A DNA stretch of 64,000 bases, from contig MU385713.1 in the NCBI GenBank assembly GCA_022497155.1, positions 434,001 to 498,000 on the forward strand, in the 5' to 3' direction. The translations under genes were made by a program, and so were the position numbers. How positions within the stretch are numbered: the stretch's first letter is position 1; every line of letters begins with the position of its first letter. The notes beneath the pieces were generated by a model. That model saw only the letters and a program-made list of their open reading frames with translations. It was not told the origin of the DNA and ran no database searches. The DNA comes from Whalleya microplaca (Eukaryota; Ascomycota; Sordariomycetes; Xylariales; Xylariaceae). Shown in pieces: positions 44,623-55,999 of the stretch.

Positions 44623-45915
44623 ATGTCAGACATCAAATTATTCCATCTCAATGACTTCCCCTTGAAAACGGGTGGATCGATCCCCGGCGCCTACATAGCA
44701 TATAAGACATATGGGGATGCATCAAACCCAGCCATCATCTACCCAACCTGGTACAGCGGTCTGATCTCTGACAACGAATGGCTCATTGGTGATGACATGG
44801 CCTTGGACCCAAAGAAGTACTTTATCATTGTCCCGGCACTCTTTGGCAATGGAGAGTCAAAGAGCCCCTCCAACAGCCCAGAGCTCCGGCCCTTTCCGAA
44901 GGTCACGTTTTACGACAACGTCACTGCACAATACCGACTGGTGACCGAAGAGTTTCACATCAATCACGTCAAGTGTGTGCTCGGCTGGAGCATGGGTAGG
45001 TCTTCTCACTCTCAAATTTGGTGATCTATTCCACATCAACCTATAACTGATAGGGAAATACAGGGGCCGGCCAAACTTACCAATGGATCACGCAGTATCC
45101 CAATTTCGTCAAACTAGCAGTCCCGTTTTGTGGTAGTGCAAGGACGAGCATGCATAATCAAGTGTTCCTTGAAGGTGTGAAATGCGCTCTATTGGCTGCG
45201 AAAGGTGCGAGCTCTGGAGGTATATGCAGCGGTGAAGCTACCCCTGATTCGCAATATCGTGGCTGGACAGTTGAAGAAAGCGAGTGCGGCCTTAAGTCTC
45301 TCGGTCGCGTGTACGCCGGCTGGGGCCTCAGCCAAGCGTTCTATCGAGAGAGACTATATGAGACATACTTGGGATACAAGGACCTTGAAGATTTCATGAT
45401 AAAATTCTGGGAGGGCTGGGCTACGTCCAAGGGTAACTTCTTTCGCTTCATATTGTATGGGTCTTGCTATAAGAAGAAGTGGGTATTGACTCCGCGGTTC
45501 ATAGATGCCGAGAACATGCTTGTCATGCTGCACACGTGGCAGTCCGGGGATTGCTCAGACCAAGAGCCATATAACAAGGGTGAGCCAATCAAGATAATGA
45601 CGAGGACTCGAACCAAGCTAACTAGGCACAGACCTAGAGCTTGCTTTACGAAGCATAAAAGCCAAGACGTTAGTGTTGCCCAGTAAGACCGATCTATACT
45701 TCCCACCAGAGGACTCGGAATTCGAAGTTAAGCACATGTCACCTGGAATTGGTGAATGCATAGCATTCCCTTCAATTTGGGGGCACTGGTAATAACCTCC
45801 ACTGCGGAGTGACCTGACCTTATACTAATTTCTCAACAGGGCTGGAGGGCCGGGTCAGAGTAAGGAAGATGTGAAGTGGCTCGATGATAAGCTAAAAACC
45901 TTACTGAGTAACTAA
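44623..45915 (+). CDS. Alpha/beta hydrolase of the homoserine O-acetyltransferase family
   Basis: Exons 44623-44995, 45064-45579, 45632-45788 and 45840-45915 join in frame (all GT-AG, 51-68 bp introns) to 373 residues. The order of elements is that of MetX-like hydrolases: an N-terminal AYKTYGD strand region, an oxyanion-side segment FGNGESKSPSNSP, the nucleophile Ser123 in GWSMGAGQ, the acid Asp317 in SKTDLYFPPED, and His348 in WGHW near the C-terminus. True homoserine acetyltransferases are usually longer and have a more conserved acyl-binding region. This looks like the shorter fungal branch, often annotated only as alpha/beta hydrolase, whose acyl substrate is unknown. It could be an acyltransferase or a hydrolase. 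Neighbours are metabolic enzymes on both sides. Confidence 0.88.
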
Positions 45916-46265
45916 AGTAATGGTTGATAGCCACGAGAGTTTTCTGCTCCTGCTACCGTCTTTTGTACGTACTGTGGAAGGACAAGTTAATATAACAACT
46001 TCCAACTACAATGCCCTGTGAAACCTACGTTTGAGTCTAAAAGACATAACTATACTCTACCCATCATCCTTCTTTCAAATAATCAAGAGTAGTAACAGAG
46101 AACATGATGGTGGTTCTAGAGCAATATGACGTACTTGATATAGTCTACTACATCTAGTACCGTTATTGATCTGTTGGAATTCCACTAGAGAAATTATCCT
46201 AAATTTGATCAAATATCAAGTCCCAGAAGTAGATACAGCGAAGGGTATAATATTCGCATAAATTC
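45916..46265. other. Convergent intergenic region
   Basis: 350 bp between convergent stops; it should hold two 3' untranslated regions. Nothing else was seen. Confidence 0.5.
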
Positions 46266-47504
46266 TTACTTCCAGAACACCCTCCCTTCCATCAACCTTC
46301 GTGCTGTTCTAAATACAGTTGCGGACTTCAAGTGCCCATTAGAGTCAAATTCTGCGTCCACATTCAATATTCCGCTTGCATGGTTGATATCAACGCCAGG
46401 GCGGTCATCAGGGCCAGATTTAAGCATAGATTCTTCCACTGTAGTGCCGGGAATTTTCGATGCGGCTGCAACGGCCAGTGCTACAGTGACCGGGATCGCC
46501 TTATGCGGCTGGCCAACGGACATGGCCCTCACAACTACGTTTCCAATCGAGGGATCCTTGGGCCGTGACACGAAGCCAATCTTAGGCACACTGCCAGGAA
46601 CGCCATCGACCGTCTTGGCTAGCCCCATTCTGACCGCCGCCTCGCACCGAATTCTCTCGAGCTTTTGCTTCAAGACGCTATCATCATCAATTTGCTGTGA
46701 ACTCAGCGTGCCATCGACATCTAGGTCCGACGCGGACACAAAACAGCACGGATTCCCCGCATCTATGAGAGTTGTTCGTACACCTGCAATCTCATCCGTT
46801 GTGTTTCCGGTTGGCAAGAGTTGCCCCGTGCGAGATCCGCCAGGGTTAATGAAATCAAGCTGCACACGCGCAGCAGTCCCAGCCACGCCGTCGATACTGA
46901 AATCCCCAGAGGCAGCAGCCTCCCCATTTACTATAGGAAAGGTAGAATTGATCAGCTTATCCGTGTTGGTATTCCGAATACGGACAGTGATGTCTCCGTC
47001 TTGCTCTGGCGCAGCAACCAGGCCCGAGTCCACGGCAAACGGCCCGACAGCCGCTAACATGTTCCCGCAGTTGCTTGAGTAATCAATTGAAGCATCCCGG
47101 ATTCCGAGGGACACAAAAGTATAGTCCACATCCGTTTCGGGATCGCTCGACGGACCCACGACGCACACTTTCGAGAGGCTTGAGATGCCACCTCCTAGCC
47201 CATCTAACTGGCGTCCATAGGGGTCCGGGCTCCCGATAGTGCCCAGAAAGATTTCATTCCATTCCGCCCTATCCTCGGGCAAAGATTTACGGTCGAAGAA
47301 AATGGCTCGAGATGTTCCACCACGGTAGTATGCCGCTGGCAGGGAGTTTTGAGCCTTGTGTGCTATCGCCCTTCGTCCGATTGGGGTATCTACCGGTAAG
47401 ATTCTTAGCATGTGTACTTGATAGTTGTTGAGGCCACGCAAGGGCGAAGCTCGGAGAGGTGTAGCCCAACATGATAGTCGCCTCAAAATCGCAACCTGGG
47501 CCAT
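46266..47504 (-). CDS. PrpF-like isomerase (methylaconitate / oxalomesaconate type)
   Basis: An intronless frame covers 46266-47600. I place the start at the ATG at 47504 (MAQVAILRRL) because the 32 residues before it look like untranslated leader read in frame; this gives 412 residues. The Arg/Ser-rich, acid-poor N-terminus from 47504 would suit mitochondrial targeting. The core matches the PrpF family: AAYYRGGTSRAIFF near the start, GGGISSLSKV, the SSNCGNMLAAVGPFAVDSGL block with its catalytic-type Cys, and GNPCCFVSASDL. Members shift double bonds in tricarboxylic or oxalomesaconate-type acids, in the methylcitrate cycle or in gallate-type aromatic breakdown. The minus-strand monooxygenase upstream supports the second reading, but weakly. 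Confidence 0.9.
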   Translation of the reverse strand: MAQVAILRRLSCWATPLRASPLRGLNNYQVHMLRILPVDTPIGRRAIAHKAQNSLPAAYYRGGTSRAIFFDRKSLPEDRAEWNEIFLGTIGSPDPYGRQLDGLGGGISSLSKVCVVGPSSDPETDVDYTFVSLGIRDASIDYSSNCGNMLAAVGPFAVDSGLVAAPEQDGDITVRIRNTNTDKLINSTFPIVNGEAAASGDFSIDGVAGTAARVQLDFINPGGSRTGQLLPTGNTTDEIAGVRTTLIDAGNPCCFVSASDLDVDGTLSSQQIDDDSVLKQKLERIRCEAAVRMGLAKTVDGVPGSVPKIGFVSRPKDPSIGNVVVRAMSVGQPHKAIPVTVALAVAAASKIPGTTVEESMLKSGPDDRPGVDINHASGILNVDAEFDSNGHLKSATVFRTARRLMEGRVFWK

Positions 47505-47600
47505 TAAGTCGCTTCTTATTAAAAACCCGGCTTCCCATGAAAGGAGAAGTTGGCTCGAGGGTTGATGGAGTGATAGCGGGCCGAGGTAGAGGGTATCCAC

Positions 47601-47700
47601 TTTTGCCCCTCGGGGTTGCTTTTACACCCGACGCTGGCTGGCTAATAAGAATTGAGACGACAAGAACAAGTGCATTCCTGATGCCCCTCCCCCCTTTTTC

Positions 47701-47733
<33 letters not shown>

Positions 47734-48075
47734 CCCATTTTGTTCACCAATAATAATTATTATTGTAACAACATAGTACTAGAGTCTGGAAATATTCTAC
47801 CGGTAATCATTCACGAGACGCATAACCCAGTTGTTCATGACTGCCATGCTTATCAATCGATCACAGGAGACTTTCGTTTGAAGTTGGTTATATTTCAATT
47901 TTAAAGTGAATAAAATCTAGATGACTAGACGTTTAAGACGATAAGATAAGCAGTTAATTATATTTTATTTCGATAGAAAATATCTATCTGATATGCTATA
48001 TGTTTGACTATTGATAGTGATGCATCCCAAAGTATACTCTGAGCACACCTGAAGTTGCCACTCCTGTACGTATTG
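47601..48075. other. Intergenic with a long A tract
   Basis: 475 bp between two minus-strand genes. It holds a run of 29 A at 47701-47729 preceded by a C/T-rich stretch. No gene was seen. Confidence 0.55.
47701..47729 (+). repeat. Poly(A) homopolymer, 29 bp
   Basis: Uninterrupted A run on the plus strand (T on the minus), upstream of the minus-strand PrpF-like gene. It could be a nucleosome-excluding promoter tract, or a relic of a retroposed 3' end. There is no flanking target duplication obvious to me. Confidence 0.85.
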
Positions 48076-49499
48076 TCACTCACCATGTAGTTGGATCTCC
48101 CTCAACCTTTCCAGTGCTTCCCGCTTGTGTGTCATCATATCTAGTCCAAAAATGAAATTCCACCTTGGCGCAAGCAGCTTCCTCAGCTCGTTTGCATCTA
48201 GGGCAACCTGTCCACAAAGTATCTCCCCTGTCTCTCGACTCGAGTCGATGACTTTCTGACAACGGGGACGTCTTACTAGGTCATATGCTATGAATGCGGC
48301 ATCGATTTCCTCTGGGGATGAGACGTTGGCGAGGAGGGTCCCAAGGACCATCGCATCCTCCATTGCCAGTCCAGCGCCGGCACCTTGCCACGGTGTTGTC
48401 GCGTGGGCGGCATCACCTACAAGGCAAACACGTTTACTAGCGTAAGTGGGTGTCAATTTGTGCTCCCACTGAGAGTATCCACAAGGGTCAGGTTGGTCAA
48501 GTATGAGCTGCGACAATGTCAGAGTCTCTAAATCAAAAGGCCACTACATGGAGCACAACATGATGCTTAAGGGTGCTAGAGAAAAGGTCATACGTCTATC
48601 ATACGATCAGCAATTGGACCACCAAGCCAATTACTCAATGAGTCCATGAGGATTTCCCGTGTCAGTGGGCGCTTCCTGTCTTTAGTGTGGGGCGGATCTT
48701 TCTCGATGCCCGATACGACACATTGGACCACACTTCTGTTCTCTAGAACATCGTGCATAATAAATGCACCGTCCCCAACCCAGTCATATTGTCGGTCAAG
48801 CTCGAAGAATTTGTTGCCTAGTGTCTCTTTTGCTTTGGAAAATGGTACTACGTTTCTGCAGTCCCAAAATCCAGCTGGAACTGCTGAATATTGCTCAGGA
48901 GCCGGTGCGTCGTGGAGGACGTGCTGTCGTACGAAACTGAATATACCGTCTGCGCCAACGACAGCGTCGAAATGTAACACGGTGCCATCCTGAAAAGTAA
49001 GTTCAAGGCCAGTACTTTTGGAATCTGGGTTTTGGTGATCAATGGCAGTAAGCCTTTTGTTAGAGTGTAGTATCTCCTTGGGTAATGGAGCTAGAAGCTC
49101 ACGAAGAAGTGAAGCTCGGTGAACGTTTAAACCTGGGTCGCTGTCCGCTAGGTCCAATATAAGGCTCTCTGCTTCTGGTCCTGACCCCTTACCTGAGTAT
49201 TAATAAACAGGCTAACCTGAGGAAAAATCCTTGTGATCCTTACTTACAAGGACGATTCGGGATGAATTCATAGGTACGGCCCCGGCCTTCGCGAGAATAT
49301 CCAATGCTGAAGGAAGAATCTGTTGTAAAGCTAGTTGAGCATTCTTAGCAAGGCCCACCGCTGCACCTCGTTCTGAGAACTCGGACGCAGACTCGAAAAC
49401 GTGGACATCTACACAAGGAATGTGGACCAGGGCGTTGGCGAGGGTAGCTCCTGCGAGCCCTCCGCCAATAACAGCTATTCGGACTCGGTCGTCCGCCAT
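48076..49499 (-). CDS. FAD-dependent monooxygenase, salicylate-hydroxylase-like
   Basis: Exons 49499-49248, 49187-48594 and 48543-48076 join in phase to 437 residues. The first intron ends at an AAG acceptor and restores the family reading RIVLGSGPEAES. Group A flavoprotein monooxygenase features are in order: the FAD-binding Rossmann motif GGGLAGA (residues 12-18), a DG-type motif VVGADGIFSFVRQ in the middle, and the second FAD motif GDAAHATTPWQGAGA at about residue 325. The enzymes hydroxylate aromatic acids with NAD(P)H and oxygen, or tailor polyketide products. Substrate cannot be read from sequence. An upstream in-frame ATG at 49520 would add seven residues. It shares strand and neighbourhood with the PrpF-like gene. 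Confidence 0.92.
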
Positions 49500-52400
49500 T
49501 GATTGTTGGAAGTAATACAAAAGACTTTCGTATACGGGATGAAGATGACGATAGAGAAGGCCACGAGTCAGGTTGCCTAGGGGTTCTGTACCGAAATATG
49601 ATAGGCCTAGTTAGTTATATTAATATCAACTATACCGGCAAAGTAAATGCAACAATATCAGATTAAGCAAGGCACAGAGATGTTAATTTGGGATTATGCG
49701 GTGCGATGCGAGGAAGGCCCCCATGTTACCGTATTTTTACAAGGACCATCCTACACGTAGGGCCATAGGTACCTATGTAGTCGTTGTATCTCAGCAGTGC
49801 TCAGGTAGTATCATAAGCAGCCACATATGGGTATTACATTTTATACGAGTCCCATACATATAATCTAGCAGTTTAGCTCCTATGAACATTTTCTGCCACA
49901 CTGAGCTCACCATGCTCAATATGTCATTTATTAGCCTCACCATGAGCCTATAAGGGAAACTTTGCTTGATTTTGTATCGTTGATATCGTTAAATACTTAG
50001 CAAAATGTACACCCCCTCCCAATCCTGTCAATGGCCCTGTCTCTGACCAACACAACATATTCACCTCATCTATACGGCTTCGAGAATTCTCGCAGTTCCT
50101 AGTCATACACTTGAGGTTTTCGAACCGTTTCTTCATCTATTAATTCACGCCGTCTACCTCTCCCCCTATCCAAGATTATTCGTCTTGGAAGGTCTTCAAA
50201 TATTGAGAGGACCATGTGCATTGCTATCATATCTAACAGTGCGCTGTGAGGTGATTAGAATAAGGCCAAGACTTGCCACGACCATCAACCAATCAATAAC
50301 GCCATAGAGTAGAGGGCGGGTTTGCATCGACTGTTGGTCCTCGGACTGCAGGTCTGCGCCACCTCCAACGCATCACTTGCAGCAAGTTACGTAGTAGCGA
50401 GAGTTCAATGGATCGCGGAAGCTACTATAGTAGTTGCCCCAGTTATTCAACGTAACTACCGCAACTTTTTCGTATCTCAGCAAGAAGATGTCAATCCAGA
50501 TCTAGCTGTACTGTAAGTTTAATAGATTCTATTGAGAGACCAATGCTCCTAGATAACATCACCTGCTTACCTAGCCATATGATCAGATCGTGCGATCTGC
50601 GACTGTGACGCAATGCTCGGGTAGCCATAGCATTGGTGATCATGTTTTTTTCTCTTCCTTACCCGGATAAGTGGGCTACCGAAGGATGTGCAGAATGCCA
50701 TTTTGGGTGGGGGGCAGTTAGTCAGTTAGTCAGTTGTTCCCTAGTTGATCCAACCAAATTTACTGTCTGTATGCATGATATATGCATGGTCAATAATACC
50801 ATGTTAGTAACCATACATCATGCATGATACTCGAATGCGACTCTCGGTTATTATAGCAGATGGCAATGTTCGAGCCGCTATCAAGCAGTTAGCTGCAGGT
50901 CCAATTGCCACAAGCAACCAACAGCCGATATCCGTATTATGATTGATTCGACTTACATGAAACCCCCCACGAAAACGTTGGAACTATGATGCTACGAATC
51001 AGCAACTACCAACGCATACATGTAGTGAACTTGAATGGAAAAAAGGGTGTCATGGTTGAGTATTTAAGATCCCGACATGTTGACAGTTCTGGTCTACTGA
51101 ATACGTCAACTTTTGTTTGAAGGGGGGAATTCGATGTTGCATGCAGTGTGTAAATTAAACAGCCACTTTCCAATTTATGGTATCACAATTAGTAACCTCC
51201 CTAATTATTTGTTAAAAATACCTATACCATTAGTCCAAATTAGGCATCTACCAGCGGGAAATGAAATATCGCAAATTCTGGCAGAGACATCAGCTCTAAT
51301 AGGTACATCATATATATGCTGCAAACACTTTAGCTACATTTAAACCACCTTAGAACCTGCATTTATTATTAATACTTTATTCGCGACATGTAGAGCTAGG
51401 TCAACCCGCTTTTACAGATTCAAATACACTGGTTTCCTGTTACCTTTAGTTGAAGATGTTGGAATGAAAAATTCATGAACGCTTAGAGCCGGTATATACT
51501 TGCTGAAATACATAGTTTGAGTAACCGAGAGTACATGGTGCATATAAGGTTATTAGTATGGGATAGTAGCATATAGACTAGGCATTTCTTTTAATAAGAG
51601 CCAACATATCCATGCCGATGTTATCAGTCCTACCAACAAGCATTAAGTACCATAAAGATATCTGTTGACTAAAGAATAATTGTATACCAAATATCGTTCA
51701 ACGCTCAGTTTTGAACATTATACGCTTGCATTCGTGAAGGATATATCATTGTTCCACAGTGCTTTGTTTCATTTTATATCTCTTGTTAGAATTAGCTTCT
51801 TACGATGGAGTTGTTCTAAGCATTCGTTTAAGTATGTCCCATGATGTACTTCCAAGGCAATGAAAGTATCAAATCAATCCACGGCAAGTTTTGAAGTCAG
51901 AGTAAAGTTCTCCATATATGGTAAATTGGATCCTGAATTATGACACACAGATTGCGAGAGATAGACTAACGTCAATGAGATACCACCTACGGGCACAAAG
52001 AGAAATTGTACGGTAAATGTGTTACGACTGAGCAAAGAATACGCCATAGAATGGGGTTACATGGGTGACGAGAGCATCATGTAAACTAAGATAGTCTCAA
52101 TATAAGGAGAGGCAGAAACCTGTGACAAAGGCCATGCGATGCACACTTTTAAGGTTGTACGCAACGCCAACTCAGGGATATACCCAGACCAAGCTATCAT
52201 GCTTTGACCGTAACTCCCTCAAAGAGGGTCGATATTTTTGACGTTAAGATAACTCCTGATGAGACCTGGCATGCTTCACAACGGTGAGAAAGCAGTAATG
52301 TTGCGGAGCATGCATCGTAGGAGCACCCATTTTAGTCGACGGGCGTTTCCAAGGCGTGGGAGTTTTAAGCTTCTAATACAAACTTGATCGATGAGGATCC

Positions 52401-55400
52401 TCACAAATTCTATATAGGCACGTGTAAGAGCCTTCTTGGGTAGTTGAATGTCAAAGTTAACGGCGACTAGGGCAATCGGCAAATTTCGTCTGAATACACT
52501 ACCTTTTGGTATTGTGCCAAATGCTTCTTTTTTCAAGATCTTCTGCGACCTTCGTTGGCGCTAGACGCATAGTAACCGGGTCTACATAGACGTCACAAGA
52601 GCTTGATGCTGACTGAGCTTTGCGTATATCCTAGGAATCGACTGAAAGGGGGGAAGGGGCTATCGAATGGATATGTCACGCTGCGCTTATCCTACCGGAA
52701 TATGGGCATTGAGTACGTACCCCAGAGTTCTCTATTTAGTACTTCAGTTTGCCTTAGAGAGCTACCTTATTTGCCGGTCAGGGGTGTGTCCAAATTGAAA
52801 CCTAAAGAGATATGTGTAGAGGCCAGCTTGCAACCGCGGGTGTTCTACGGCAGTGACAAGTCGTAAGACCAGCTCTCTCGCAAAAGGTCCCAGGGCAAAG
52901 CTTGAGTTCGTTTCGTGATAATGTCATTTCGTTCTCAATTTGGAGTAGGTGTCCACTTTAGTAAACATTTCCGTAGTCCGCGCATACAGAATAGCTGCGC
53001 CTCTGAATAGCCTATGTTACTTACCAATCAATTCCTAGCCTCTTATCAAGCTGGATTCGTTCTAGACCATATCAAGTCTTACCTAAAGCAAGAAAGTCGA
53101 TTCGTACAGTGAAGTGATGAACGTGCCGTAGAACTGATAACTGGCTGGTTAGGGTGTCTTGTGCATCTTGATTGTGGCCATAGGATCTTCGACAATTTCC
53201 TAATAGAAATACCAAACGAGATATGGACGTTCGTGAAAGAGGCGGTCAAGTGTTGAAGGAAGATGATAAAAAACCTGTTGGCTACTACCACTTAATTTAC
53301 AGGTTAATGATTGGAAATATGATAGTATGCGTACTACCCACGTGGACTATATTGATTGAGAAAACATCCCGGGAGCTACCTTAGTCAACTTAATATACCA
53401 ATGGACACACATCACAACCAATGAACACAACTGCATTGGGAAAGTCTATTTGGCAAAGTCTCGTTTAGTCTCAAATGTGCACACCTCTACTGATATAATA
53501 CTCAGGTAATTTAAAGCTAGCATCTAATCCTTTCGGAATCATCTGCATATATATTCAGGGGCTCTGTTGTTTTGAGAAGATATGCAAAGCACGAAAGCGG
53601 CACAGCTTCAACGTGGGAGACCAGGGTATCTTTCCTATTCCAGCGATTCTAGGAATAAGAGATCTGCATATACCACGGCGGGGGCGACGGAAGAAGCCTC
53701 TCGAAGATGTCGTCAACGCAGTCAGCGTTCCAACCCGAACACCGGAAGTACGAATGCGGATACAGCTCCACGATGGAGAGCCCTCCAGAGAGTCTTATAC
53801 GTCCGTATGCAAGAGATACTATACCCTGGGCTGAGCTAATGTAAGCACACCTAGGTATAGACGCCATGGCCGTGCGTGGGACCCCTACGAATCAACCAAT
53901 GAGCACAGATACCAACCGGGGAACCATCGCGGGGGTGTTCATCCGATACCACCCAAAGACATCCGGCCGAGACCTTATCGTGGAACCCTGCTCTGCCTTC
54001 GGCTACATGGGTGCGGAGCGGAACTAAGACCCCTGCATACGGACCTGGTTCAATGGAGCTAACCTGGTTCAAATCAATTGTCAGCACTTATTATGAGCTG
54101 CCAGTCTTGAGTAACCGCGGCTACCGTAACACTGAATAGCCATTAAGCGAGCACGACAAACTCCTTCGGTGGGTAGCGTTGCAGATTGGACCCCAGGTGT
54201 TCGAATGGCGGTGAACCCGCCAATTGGGATTATAGAAACAAATTTATTCTCAAATTATTCGGCGCGACGTTGCGATCGTTCCCCCAGACGCGTAGAATGT
54301 GCTCAATTAGGCGGCCCGTGAACAGAAATAAGGCAAGCTACGGTACCGGTGGACTCTAGCACCGCAAGTGTCCGTTTGACTTACCCACCGAGTCGCACAG
54401 ACATTACGACCCGGACACATGTCAAGACCATGTCAAGACCATGTCCCTGGAATGTCTGTGGGTAAGTAATAATAGTAATGACAAGTACCGTCATGATGCT
54501 ATCAGTTCGTATAGTTTACAAACGTAATGCCACATGGCTTGGCATGCTTCCTCAACTTGTATTATTCCCGTTGGGGCTTCTCATGTGAGGTTGCCTTGGC
54601 AAAGGAGACGCTATTTGTGCATTCAGATGATCAGTGGGATGATTTTCTAGATGATTTCTGACCATTTAGCAAGCAACATGTTCAAAATACTAGGATATTG
54701 GCGAATGACAGTGAAGTGGCCATGTTAAGTTCTTACTATGCAGCCTACTGCGAAGTACATGTGAGACGTCACCCGCTATTGCTTTTCTCTCCACTATTGC
54801 ACCTCGACTATACCGTTACAAGGTATTGATACCGTCTGGTCTCCAGCTCTCTCATGCGGCTAAGGAGAATAGTGTCAGAAATGGACCACGAAGCTGCCTC
54901 CAACAGCCATTGGCTTTGCCTTCTATGATAATCCTCTAACTTGCTTTCTGGGTGAATATTTCCATTATAGGCTGTCAAGTCTAGAAGCGTTATTATACTT
55001 ACTAGCTTTGTTTATTTGTTGCAATTGGGGTAAACTTAAAAGTATGCGGACATCCCATCCCTGCAGTCTTTCTTTTATGCTATTCCTTTGAAATACTATG
55101 TAATATGTGAAACCAGCCTGCAGCTATGCTGCACATTAGAAGTGCAGAGCCCCTCACATGATCATGCGAGGAGCCCTCCTGCAGGCTTCATGTTTTAACA
55201 TGGAAGGACTCGAGCTAATAACACAATGGCAAATATCCTGTCTGGAGGATCAAATGGCCCGTCCGTGTGATCGTTTGCTGGGACTGACATCTTGATTTTT
55301 CGTGGGTGGCTTGAGGGAATGAGCTAAGATGTTATCTGCAGTGTAGCTTGAGAGAAGAAACTAACAAAATATCTGCAGTGCAGCTTGAAAAGCAGTTGTT

Positions 55401-55999
55401 CAATTCGTCCTAAAATTGCATTTCGGTGCTTAGTCGTATTTTCAGGTTATATTATCTTCTAAGTAGTCGAAGACTCCTTAATCGATGTAACCCAATATGT
55501 GCCACGCAGATACTTGCAACGTGGTAGTGGGGCGAACTAAGGCTATATAGGTCCCAGAAATCGCCGGTAAGTGCATAGTATGATGTTTGTCATGTAATCC
55601 TACGTACTATGCAGAGATAGGGTCCACATGCATCACGACTTCTTCTGCTACTAAGTATGTATCCCTCAACTCCATTGACTAGGTATTTGTATTAGCACTT
55701 GTTGCTAGAAAGATCTCCCAGTCTTCTAGACGCTAGACCAGGGCCCCTGGATCATAGAAAATTCGGGATATTAAATAAGTTTAGTATGATCTGTTGATGC
55801 TATGGGGAGCGTTGTGGCCGCGTGGTTTTGTGTTACCCTTTCGTATCTGAGGAATTCACATAATAGAAGAGCGAGCCCCCAAAGATCATATAACACTTAG
55901 GTCTTTCAAACTTTAGCCGCTTTTTATTCTCCACTCTCCGTCCTCCGTGAACCTCCTTCGTTTCAAGCTCCTATCACTACAGCCCTAACAGTGCTCATT
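49500..55999. other. 6.5-kb region without a supported gene, upstream of the PKS
   Basis: No frame on either strand resembles a known protein. A more GC-rich patch at about 53580-54450 contains frames of 70-85 codons on both strands, none convincing. Local structures are a CAGTTAGT mini-repeat near 50716-50735, an inverted repeat with nested direct repeats at 54380-54466, and a near-duplicate pair of about 24 bp (TATCTGCAGTG...) at roughly 55333-55395. The PKS promoter must lie in the last few hundred bases: a pyrimidine-rich stretch at 55915-55980 directly precedes the start, with an AT-rich CATATAAC at about 55887. Confidence 0.5.
54380..54466. repeat. Inverted repeat with nested direct repeats
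   Basis: Left arm CTTACCCAC...CAGACATT (54380-54405, interrupted by about 10 bp) pairs with AATGTCTGTGGGTAAG (54451-54466). Between the arms CATGTCAAGAC occurs twice in tandem (54418-54439), followed by a partial third copy. It could be a small transposon relic or a protein-binding palindrome. Confidence 0.6.

Noticed and set aside
46384..47082. 232-codon plus-strand frame inside the PrpF-like gene
   Set aside because: Antisense shadow of a well recognised family on the minus strand.
53582..53839. Overlapping 70-85-codon frames in the GC-richer patch upstream of the PKS
   Set aside because: Both strands are open, with no family signal and no splice extension; GC richness alone explains the open frames.
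54170..54230. Possible tRNA-like B box (GTTCGAAT)
   Set aside because: No matching A box, acceptor stem or anticodon arm could be drawn.
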